The notes under the pieces were generated by a model. That model worked only from the letters and a program-made list of their open reading frames with translations. It had not been told where the DNA came from and ran no database searches. From contig PAZH01000060.1 in assembly GCA_002716125.1 (NCBI GenBank), positions 1 through 64,000 of the forward strand: a stretch of 64,000 nt of DNA, written 5' to 3'. A program made the position numbers and the translations under genes. Shown in pieces: positions 57,408-64,000 of the stretch; position 1 is the stretch's first letter, and every line of letters starts with the position of its first letter. This stretch comes from Rhodospirillaceae bacterium. GTDB taxonomy: Bacteria > Pseudomonadota > Alphaproteobacteria > UBA8366.

Positions 57408-58000
57408 ACCTAACAAGCGCATGGATATCGCGCTACATTTCCGACCTTTCGGAATTAACCACCGCAACTCAATCCACTGCGGCAGACGGTTTTCTGATTG
57501 AATCTGCCGAAGCGATCGATTGGGTCGTCGGAAGATTGAAGAAACTTGTCCTAGACGGTGGCAAGCTAATGGTCGTCGGAAACGGCGGAAGTGCCGCAAT
57601 CGCAAGCCACGTTGCGATCGACTACAGTAAGAACGGCAAAATACCCGCTGTCGCATTCAACGATCCGGCCAGTCTCACCTGTCTGACAAACGACTTAGGG
57701 TACGAGAACGTATTCTCGCATCACATCCAGATGCTAGGGAACCCGCAGGATTTATTGTTTGCCATCAGCAGTTCCGGGGAATCCCAAAATATTCTAAATG
57801 CCGCGGTTGCAGCGCAGGAAAAGAGCATTCCCGTTGTCACCTTCAGTGGATTTTCCCAGAGCAACGCTTTGCGATCCTTGGGGACCATCAATTTCTACGT
57901 ACCAAGCTACGCTTATGGGTTTGTTGAGATTGGGCATTTAACACTTTGTCACGCCATCTTGGATTTCTCGATGGGTTGGCGGCCGGAGGACACGGAATGA
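57404..58000 (+). CDS. SIS-domain sugar-phosphate isomerase (GmhA-like)
   Basis: A 198-residue SIS protein like sedoheptulose-7-phosphate isomerase GmhA. MVVGNGGSAAIASHVAIDYS and ISSSGESQNILNA are the phosphate-binding loops. Compared from memory with E. coli GmhA, the zinc ligand His 61 position is kept, Glu 65 is Asp, Gln 172 is Glu and His 180 is kept. So activity on a heptulose or another ketose phosphate is possible but not proven. The start overlaps the previous stop by 4 bases. Confidence 0.82.
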   Translation: MNLTSAWISRYISDLSELTTATQSTAADGFLIESAEAIDWVVGRLKKLVLDGGKLMVVGNGGSAAIASHVAIDYSKNGKIPAVAFNDPASLTCLTNDLGYENVFSHHIQMLGNPQDLLFAISSSGESQNILNAAVAAQEKSIPVVTFSGFSQSNALRSLGTINFYVPSYAYGFVEIGHLTLCHAILDFSMGWRPEDTE

Positions 58001-58995
58001 ATGAGAAAGGACGCGTCCTGGTTACCGGCGGCGCAGGTTATGTCGGAAGCTATCTGGTACCTAAATTGTTGGCGGCAGGTTACCCAGTTAACGTTCTCGA
58101 TTTATACCTCTACGGCGAGGAAGTTTTAGACGAAGTTCGGGATAACCCGAACTTGCGAGAATTTCGCGGCGATTTACGAAACCCCCAAATCGTTGATTCC
58201 GCTCTAGAAGGTTGTGTGTCCGTTATCCACCTCGCGTGTATCTCAAACGACCCCTCCTTCGAGCTCGATCGTTCGCTTGGAAAATCAATTAACTACGACG
58301 CCTTTCGGCCATTGGTTCAAGCGGCGAAACGTAAAGGAATTTCCCGGTTCATCTATGCCTCATCATCATCCGTCTACGGGATCAAAGAAACGCCTAACGT
58401 GACCGAAGAGCTCCCCCTCGAACCGATAACCGACTATTCGAAATATAAGGCCCTTTGCGAAGCGGTGCTGGAAGAAGAGCGTGAGCCGGGATTTGCAACG
58501 CTCATCCTGCGCCCGGCCACTGTGTGCGGATACTCCAAACGTCTCAGGCTAGACCTGACGGTCAATATCTTAACCAATCACGCTATTAACAACGGCAAGA
58601 TCCGTGTCTTCGGCGGCAGTCAGCGGCGCCCAAATATTCACATCGAGGATATGACCGACCTCTATATCCGCAGCCTCGATTCACCTGCCGAAAAAATCGA
58701 CGGCGGCATCTATAACGCTGGATATGAAAATCACCAGGTTATGGAAATCGCCGAGATGGTCCGCGGCGTTGTTGGGTCGTCGGTCGAGATTGCCGTAGAG
58801 CCAACTGACGATTTGCGATCCTACCACATCTCGTCCGAACGCATCGCCGATCAATTGGGGTTCACGCCAAAACACTCTATCCCGCAAGCAATTTTGGGAC
58901 TGTCCGATGCCTTTGCTTCGGGACTTGTCCCCCAGGCTATGTCGGCCGACAAGTACTACAACATTAAGACCATGCAATCTGTGGGGCTAAAGTGA
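57997..58995 (+). CDS. Extended-SDR NAD-dependent sugar epimerase/dehydratase
   Basis: A 332-residue nucleotide-sugar SDR. VTGGAGYVGSYLV binds NAD, SSSSVYG is the catalytic Ser region and YSKYKALCE the Tyr-x3-Lys. The C-terminal third is the sugar-binding part. HldD, GalE or GDP-mannose-type activities are possible; I cannot pick one. I chose the ATG at 57997, with GGAGGA upstream and a 4-base overlap with the previous gene. Confidence 0.88.
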   Translation: MNEKGRVLVTGGAGYVGSYLVPKLLAAGYPVNVLDLYLYGEEVLDEVRDNPNLREFRGDLRNPQIVDSALEGCVSVIHLACISNDPSFELDRSLGKSINYDAFRPLVQAAKRKGISRFIYASSSSVYGIKETPNVTEELPLEPITDYSKYKALCEAVLEEEREPGFATLILRPATVCGYSKRLRLDLTVNILTNHAINNGKIRVFGGSQRRPNIHIEDMTDLYIRSLDSPAEKIDGGIYNAGYENHQVMEIAEMVRGVVGSSVEIAVEPTDDLRSYHISSERIADQLGFTPKHSIPQAILGLSDAFASGLVPQAMSADKYYNIKTMQSVGLK

Positions 58996-59828
58996 AGTCT
59001 GGTTTGGCACATCTTCCAAAATACGATGAGGCCGAACCGGAAGCCCTACCCCGCATACTGCGCGGTGCGTTAATCTCTCTTTCGCACGCCAAAGGCATTC
59101 CACATCTTGGCTCCACGCTATCCTGCATCGATATCATGGTCGCCGCCTATTGGCGCGCGATGCGACTGAACACAGCGAATCCGTCGGATATCCATCGAGA
59201 CCGCTTCATACTGAGTAAAGGACACGCGGCAAAGGCGCTCTACGTATGCCTCGCATATCGCGGCTTCTTTGATATCGACGAACTGCAAGAGCTCGGCACC
59301 GAAGGCGGTTCGATGGCAGAGCATCCAGGCCCCAACTGTATGCCCGGCGTAGAAGCGGCCACAGGTTCGCTCGGCCATGGATTACCGATCGGCATTGGAC
59401 ACGCTATCGCCGCAAGAATGCAAGGCAACGATTACCGCGTTTTTGTTCTATTGAGCGATGGCGAGTGCAATGAAGGATCTGTTTGGGAAGGTGCGATGAT
59501 GGCCGCCGCCCAGAATCTCGACAATCTGACCGTCATAATTGATTACAACAAGTGGCAAGCGACCGGCAGAAGCGATGAGGTTCTGCACCTTGCGCCTTTA
59601 GCAGCAAAATGGCGGGCTTTCGGTTGGGATGCGCACGAAGCGAACGGACATGATGTCGACGAAATCTCTTCGTTATTATCCAGTTCAAGCGACCGACCCA
59701 GAGCGATTATTGCGCATACCGTGAAAGGTAAAGGCGTCTCCTTTATGGAGGACGACAATAATTGGCACTATCGCATCCCCTCCGCGGACGAAGTCGACGC
59801 GGCGTTTTCCGAGTTGGGGTTATCATGA
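58992..59828 (+). CDS. Transketolase, N-terminal (TPP-binding) subunit
   Basis: N-terminal half of a split transketolase, 278 residues. SKGHAAKALYVCLAYRG, GLGH-type GSLGHGLPIGIGHAIA and the TPP motif LSDGECNEGSVWEG are present. With the C-terminal partner it should transfer two-carbon units between sugar phosphates. Its place between an epimerase and the isomerase-kinase genes suggests it supplies a specific ketose, for example a seven- or eight-carbon ketose phosphate. GTG start overlaps the previous stop (GTGA). Confidence 0.92.
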   Translation: MKSGLAHLPKYDEAEPEALPRILRGALISLSHAKGIPHLGSTLSCIDIMVAAYWRAMRLNTANPSDIHRDRFILSKGHAAKALYVCLAYRGFFDIDELQELGTEGGSMAEHPGPNCMPGVEAATGSLGHGLPIGIGHAIAARMQGNDYRVFVLLSDGECNEGSVWEGAMMAAAQNLDNLTVIIDYNKWQATGRSDEVLHLAPLAAKWRAFGWDAHEANGHDVDEISSLLSSSSDRPRAIIAHTVKGKGVSFMEDDNNWHYRIPSADEVDAAFSELGLS

Positions 59829-60766
59829 GAAATTCTTTCGCCGACGAAATCTCAAAGATAGCGGACGAAGATGATCGATTAGTGCTGCTTTCCGGCGACA
59901 TAGGAAATCGCCTCTTCGATAATTTTAAGGCTGCGCATCCTGATCGGTTTCTGAATTGCGGTGTTGCCGAAGCCAATATGACCGGCGTGGCTGCCGGATT
60001 GGCGATGAATGGGTTGAGACCGATCACCTATACAATCACACCTTTTGCGACCACCCGATGTCTGGAACAGATTCGTGACGATATCTGTTACGCAAACCTT
60101 CCGGTGACTATTGTCGGTATCGGTTCAGGATTGGGTTACGCGGAACTAGGTGCGACACATCAATCGCTTGAAGACATCGCTTTCTTACGCGCATTGCCAA
60201 ATATGGCAGTGCTTTGCCCAGCGGACCCTTTAGAAACCCGGCACGCTTTGCACGCTGCGTTTCAGCGTGGCGGGCCGACATACATACGCCTCGGAAAAAA
60301 AGGCGAGCCCGCCGTGCATTCCGATCTCAGCGATTATCGCATCGGCAAAGCGTTGACACTGCGCGATGGCAACGACGTGGCCCTACTGACAACAGGCACA
60401 ATTGCACCACTTACTCTTGCCGCTGCAGATGCACTTACGCAACTTGGGTTTGATCCGCTTGTGCTCCATTTCCCGAGCGTGAAACCACTCGACGATGAAG
60501 CTTTAGCGAACTGTCTTCGTCGATACCGCGTCGTGGCGACCATAGAAGAGCACAGTCGCATTGGCGGGTTTGGCGCGGCCATCGCCGAGTGGACAAGCGA
60601 CTATGGATCGGACCTAACCGCCCTCCTCCGCTTCGGAACCCAGGATGTATTTCTACACGAAGCCGGTGGTACCGACTACGCCCGGACACGACACGGTCTC
60701 TCTGTCGAACCTATCGTGGAAGCGATTACCCGGGAAATTAACAATCAGAAACGTTCTGTTGGCTGA
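59825..60766 (+). CDS. Transketolase, C-terminal subunit
   Basis: Pyrimidine-binding and C-terminal domains of the split transketolase, 313 residues. LLSGDIGNRLFDNF and NCGVAEANMTGVAAGLA hold the conserved Glu that activates TPP; TYTITPFATTRCLEQIRDD follows. I chose the ATG at 59825 (ATGA overlap with the N subunit); a longer frame from 59762 lies inside it. Confidence 0.92.
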   Translation: MRNSFADEISKIADEDDRLVLLSGDIGNRLFDNFKAAHPDRFLNCGVAEANMTGVAAGLAMNGLRPITYTITPFATTRCLEQIRDDICYANLPVTIVGIGSGLGYAELGATHQSLEDIAFLRALPNMAVLCPADPLETRHALHAAFQRGGPTYIRLGKKGEPAVHSDLSDYRIGKALTLRDGNDVALLTTGTIAPLTLAAADALTQLGFDPLVLHFPSVKPLDDEALANCLRRYRVVATIEEHSRIGGFGAAIAEWTSDYGSDLTALLRFGTQDVFLHEAGGTDYARTRHGLSVEPIVEAITREINNQKRSVG

Positions 60767-61389
60767 TGTTTATTGGCATTGATTTCGACAACACGATCGT
60801 TTGCTACGATCAGTTATTTCACAATCTGGCACTCGAGCGAAACCTTATACCGAAGAACCTTCCCATATCCAAAAAAGCAGTTCGCGATCATCTTCGGGAA
60901 ATCGGCTCGGAAGATGTTTGGATCGAGATGCAAGGCCTAGGGTATGGGCCGCGTATGGGGGACGCATTGCCCTACCCGGGCGCTATCGATCTCATTCGGA
61001 AGCTCGCGAAACAAAATCTTCCGGTCGCCATCGTTAGCCACAAAACCAAAACACCCTATGGCGGCCCGCCATACGATTTGCATCAAGCAGCGTATGATTG
61101 GTTAAACGCTCAAGGATTTCGTTCCGATACCTCACTCAAGTCGGTTGAGATTTACTTTGAGCTTAGTCGAGAGGATAAATTCGCACGCATAAAATCACTG
61201 GGCTGCAGTGAATTCATCGACGATCTACCGGAGTTCTTAACTGCACCGGAATTTCCGACTGGTGTGAATAGAGTCCTGTTCGACCCAAATGATGTGAATT
61301 CAGATAACGAGGGCTATAAACGCCTACAAACATGGCGCGACATCGGAACCTACCTACAGTCCGAAAAGGCTCGGCTTCATGCGCAATGA
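60766..61389 (+). CDS. HAD-superfamily phosphatase of the sugar cluster
   Basis: A 207-residue HAD protein. Motif I is IDFDNTIVCYD (Asp 6 nucleophile, Asp 8 acid), motif II IVSHKTKT, motif III Lys in REDKFARIKS and motif IV FIDDLPEF. The cap lies between motifs I and II. Not close to GmhB, which has its own signature. The start overlaps the transketolase stop by one base. Removing a phosphate during sugar activation is the simplest role; that is inference. Confidence 0.82.
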   Translation: MFIGIDFDNTIVCYDQLFHNLALERNLIPKNLPISKKAVRDHLREIGSEDVWIEMQGLGYGPRMGDALPYPGAIDLIRKLAKQNLPVAIVSHKTKTPYGGPPYDLHQAAYDWLNAQGFRSDTSLKSVEIYFELSREDKFARIKSLGCSEFIDDLPEFLTAPEFPTGVNRVLFDPNDVNSDNEGYKRLQTWRDIGTYLQSEKARLHAQ

Positions 61390-62365
61390 GGAGGCGATTT
61401 GCGAGCGCCTCTTAGCCGCTGCGGGTCATCAGGGGCCGTTTAAGCTGACGCCTATCGTCGGAGGACGTAACAACAGAGTAAGTCGCGTTCAACGGGGCGA
61501 GAATTCTTTCTTGTTAAAATCTTTCTTTCACTCGGCCGACGATCCTCGAGATCGATACGGCGCTGAAACCCGATTTTATAATTTCGTCGACAGAAACCAA
61601 ATCGCACAGACCCCGAAGTTGGCGGCCACATCGCACAATGACAAAGCGATCCTTATGGAATTCATAGAAGGGAGTCGGGTCCGCCCCGAAGACATCGGCC
61701 CCGACGAATTTCGCGCTGCGTTCGATTTTGCGATCGCACTCAATTCCAATGTAAGTGGTGTATCCAAACTCTCCGCAGCGTCGGAGGCCTGTTTTTCCCT
61801 ATCAGCCTATTGCGATCTCTTGGACAACCGAATTACACGGCTGGCCAACCTCACGTCCGACACCGCTGCCCTCAAATTCATTCATCAAGAGCTCGTTCCG
61901 AAATGGTCCGCCACTCGGGAACAACTATGTCCCGCTGATACTAGAAACGCCGATTTCGATTTGCTGAATTCAGAACGCGTCGTATCTCCTTCCGACTTTG
62001 GTTTTCACAACTGCATTCGACAGCAAGACGGGTCGTTGATTTTTTATGACTTCGAATATGCCGGCTTGGATGACCCGGCAAAACTTATTTGTGACTTCTT
62101 CTGCCAAGTCGACGTACCAGTCCCGGCAACATTTCTCGACGAAGCCCTCGATGAATTTGGACGACACCTCGACCGAAGAGAGGCATTGGAAATTCGCGTT
62201 CGCACGCTGATGCCCATTATCCAACTAAAATGGTGCTGCATACTCTTGAATGAATTTCTCGATACGGACGCGGCGCGGCGAACCTTTGCAGGATCATCTG
62301 CGAATGCCGCCGCGAGGGAATATCAACTTACAAAAGCTAGAGACGCTTTGCGCCAAGTTAACTAG
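61379..62365 (+). CDS. APH-family phosphotransferase
   Basis: Aminoglycoside-phosphotransferase-fold kinase, 328 residues. The phosphate loop PIVGGRNNRVSRV, the catalytic loop PSDFGFHNCI (Asp and Asn, with His between) and the metal motif IFYDFEYAG are present. In sugar clusters such kinases phosphorylate small molecules or sugars; resistance to aminoglycosides is unlikely here. It overlaps the HAD gene by 11 bases. Confidence 0.8.
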   Translation: MRNEEAICERLLAAAGHQGPFKLTPIVGGRNNRVSRVQRGENSFLLKSFFHSADDPRDRYGAETRFYNFVDRNQIAQTPKLAATSHNDKAILMEFIEGSRVRPEDIGPDEFRAAFDFAIALNSNVSGVSKLSAASEACFSLSAYCDLLDNRITRLANLTSDTAALKFIHQELVPKWSATREQLCPADTRNADFDLLNSERVVSPSDFGFHNCIRQQDGSLIFYDFEYAGLDDPAKLICDFFCQVDVPVPATFLDEALDEFGRHLDRREALEIRVRTLMPIIQLKWCCILLNEFLDTDAARRTFAGSSANAAAREYQLTKARDALRQVN

Positions 62366-62373
62366 ATAAAGCG

Positions 62374-63054
62374 ATGAGGACCCATCACACGATGCAGGAA
62401 ATAGAGTTCATAACCACCGTTCATAAGTCCACCCAACGAGACTACATCGGACGTGTAAACGAAGCCGATAAGGCAGCCTGCGCGGAAATTGCAATAAAAT
62501 GGGGAAAAGACTACTGGGACGGCGATCGAAAACACGGATATGGCGGTTACAGATATGATGGCCGTTGGCGCGTCGTCGCGGAGGCAATGGCGAGGCACTA
62601 TGGGCTGAAAGATGATGCGCGTATCCTCGATGTCGGATGCGGTAAGAGATTTCTCCTGTATGAGTTTTCGCAAATCCTACCGAACTGCGAGGTGGTAGGT
62701 GTCGATATTTCCGAGTACGCAATCGAGAATGCCAAAGACGAAGTCCGGCCCAATTTACAAGTCGCGCCGGCCCAGAGTCTTCCATTCGAAGACGATTCTT
62801 TTGATCTCGTTTATTCGATCACAACCCTCCACAACCTCTTCCTTCCTGACCTCATTTCAGCTTTCAATGAAATGATGCGTGTCGGTCGGCAGCATCGTTA
62901 TGTAACAGTCGAAGCTTATCGAAACGAGCGAGAGAAAATGAATTTGCTGTACTGGCAATTAACGTGTCGCGCATTCCATACACCCGACGAGTGGCTATGG
63001 TTGTTTGAAAATGCAAAATACGACGGCGATTACGGCTTTATCTATTTCGAGTAG
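62374..63054 (+). CDS. Class I SAM-dependent methyltransferase
   Basis: A 226-residue methyltransferase with motif I ILDVGCGKRFLLYEF (Arg where the usual GxG has Gly), post-I VVGVDISEYAIENA and motif LVYSITTLHNL. It lies 8 bases after the APH gene, so it is likely the last gene of the sugar operon. Start is ATG 62374 or ATG 62392. Possibly methylates the finished sugar; inference. Its stop overlaps the convergent RmlD-like gene by 13 bases. Confidence 0.8.
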   Translation: MRTHHTMQEIEFITTVHKSTQRDYIGRVNEADKAACAEIAIKWGKDYWDGDRKHGYGGYRYDGRWRVVAEAMARHYGLKDDARILDVGCGKRFLLYEFSQILPNCEVVGVDISEYAIENAKDEVRPNLQVAPAQSLPFEDDSFDLVYSITTLHNLFLPDLISAFNEMMRVGRQHRYVTVEAYRNEREKMNLLYWQLTCRAFHTPDEWLWLFENAKYDGDYGFIYFE

Positions 63055-63926
63055 AAAGTCGCGACCGCCTCTTCGATAACTTCTTCCATTGAGCGAACCG
63101 GGGTGCCGCCAAGCCCTCTTAATTTTGAAGAATCCAAGGTCGTATCTAAGGGCCGATCCTCGGAAAAACCCTCGAACGATCGAATACTACAGCGCTTCAT
63201 TTGCGCGGTCGTTTTTTTGCGCTTCCTGATCGCATTCAATAGTTGCTCGAAAAGGTCCGCGCGCGAGCAGTTATCAGTTCCGGCGGCATGATAAAGCCCT
63301 TCACACGTGTTTTCGACCAATAGAAATATTGAGGCGGCCACGTCGCGCACATCAACCGGCGAAAATAGCTGATCCTCGGCACAAAGAATTTCATCCCTGC
63401 TTTCGATTAAATGTATCCAGTTGCCGAAAAACCCGTCGGATGAAGGGTCCGAAGAAACGACCTTGGGAAGGCGAATAATGAGGTGAGGTGAACCGGATGC
63501 TTCAAGGTATCGCTCAACGACCAATTTCTGCCTGCCATACTCCAAGATCGGTCGCGCGATATCGCATTCACGATAATTACCGCGTTCCCCGTCAAACACG
63601 ACGTCCGTCGAAATGAAAACTGGCTTTACGCCAATATCTAAGAGCTCATCTAGAATGCGCGTTGTAGCGGTGATATTAATTTCCGCAGCCGCGCTCGAAT
63701 TCTGATAACAGAATTCGATTTGAGCTTCGGCGAAGAGCAATACCGCAATTGAGGGTCGCCCAAACCGCTCAATTAGAGACGCGCAGGATCCTACAGTCGC
63801 ATCAAAGTAGGTGCCATTCTCAATAGGGTTGGTACGATATGTGGCGAGGACAGAATCCTTTCCGAATTCTTCAGTGATCGCCCCGCCGATAAGACCACTT
63901 CCACCTAGAATGAGAACGTCCGGCAA
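63042..63926 (-). CDS. RmlD-like NAD(P)-dependent sugar reductase
   Basis: Extended SDR of the RmlD/dTDP-4-dehydrorhamnose reductase group. LILGGSGLIGGAI binds the cofactor, PVFISTDVVFDGE is the Ser/Thr segment and EYGRQKLVVERYL the catalytic Tyr-x3-Lys. I chose the TTG at 63926 because AGGAG lies 7 bases upstream; an in-frame GTG at 63977 falls inside the next SDR gene. 294 residues. In rhamnose synthesis it reduces a 4-keto sugar; here the product is unknown. Confidence 0.82.
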   Translation of the reverse strand: MPDVLILGGSGLIGGAITEEFGKDSVLATYRTNPIENGTYFDATVGSCASLIERFGRPSIAVLLFAEAQIEFCYQNSSAAAEINITATTRILDELLDIGVKPVFISTDVVFDGERGNYRECDIARPILEYGRQKLVVERYLEASGSPHLIIRLPKVVSSDPSSDGFFGNWIHLIESRDEILCAEDQLFSPVDVRDVAASIFLLVENTCEGLYHAAGTDNCSRADLFEQLLNAIRKRKKTTAQMKRCSIRSFEGFSEDRPLDTTLDSSKLRGLGGTPVRSMEEVIEEAVATFYSK

Positions 63927-63936
63927 AGTCTTGCTC

Positions 63937-64000
63937 CTACCAAGCGGTTCGTCCTCCGTCCATCGCGATAACCGCACCGGTCATATAAGAAGAGGCATCG
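63937..64000 (-). CDS. C-terminal end of a classical SDR (gene continues outside window)
   Basis: On the reverse strand the window edge reads DASSYMTGAVIAMDGGRTAW then TAG (63937-63939). This is the standard C-terminus of a classical SDR with the conserved GGxTxx end. The rest of the gene is beyond the window. The stop is 10 bases before the TTG start of the RmlD-like gene, so both are probably one operon. Confidence 0.8.
   Translation of the reverse strand, partial: DASSYMTGAVIAMDGGRTAW

Overview
The window is a continuous piece of an alphaproteobacterial chromosome of moderate GC. The class assignment rests on several markers: a PopZ polar organiser, the trmFO and yajC-secD-secF-Mth938-phytoene-synthase-like neighbourhood, the serS-surE-pcm-nlpD and tatABC-scpAB-nagZ-SPOR-argS strings, and a PCMT-like gene beside tolC. 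I cannot place it securely below class level. Coding density is high, genes are often coupled by 1-4 base overlaps, and TTG and GTG starts are common.

Bases 1-33,080 are mostly housekeeping. The order is uvrA (5' end cut off), trmFO, an SDR, a phytoene-synthase-like protein, a urate-oxidase-N-type membrane protein, Mth938, secF, secD, yajC, a DUF815 ATPase, an NlpD-like LytM factor, pcm, surE, serS, tatC, tatB, tatA, an orphan ABC ATPase, scpB, scpA, a site-2 protease, nagZ, a SPOR protein, argS, dgt, erpA, an exodeoxyribonuclease, a HAD phosphatase, an IlvD/Edd dehydratase, a methyltransferase, popZ with a Glu-Pro repeat, tolC and a PCMT-like gene.

Bases 33,081-42,165 are looser and show gene decay. 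They hold tRNA-Cys and tRNA-Asn with recognisable promoters and hairpin terminators, a TauD-type dioxygenase, a probable relic of an RraA-family gene, two HTH regulators (one broken by an in-frame TAA), an acyl-CoA ligase, an acyl-CoA dehydrogenase, a TPR/peptidoglycan-binding protein and a SapC-family gene broken by an in-frame TAG. A stand-alone C-terminal piece of an enoyl-CoA hydratase-like gene lies earlier, at about 30 kb.

Bases 42,166-49,224 carry a Nudix hydrolase, a sulfur and amino-acid group (cysK, alaX, sseA, two GNATs, metC), an FAD oxidoreductase and hisI.

From about 49.2 kb to the end is the most unusual region. modA, modB and modC (molybdate ABC transporter) are interleaved with two large TPR-glycosyltransferase proteins, one OGT/GT41-like and one GT9-like. 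They are followed by a tightly coupled sugar pathway: a nucleotidylyltransferase-kinase fusion in the reverse order to HldE, a GmhA-like isomerase, an extended SDR epimerase, a split transketolase, a HAD phosphatase, an APH-type kinase and a methyltransferase. Two convergent SDR genes close the window, the last one partial. My reading is a self-contained pathway that makes a ketose phosphate with its own transketolase, isomerises and activates it as a nucleotide sugar, and passes it to TPR glycosyltransferases. The sugar and the acceptor are not known from the sequence.
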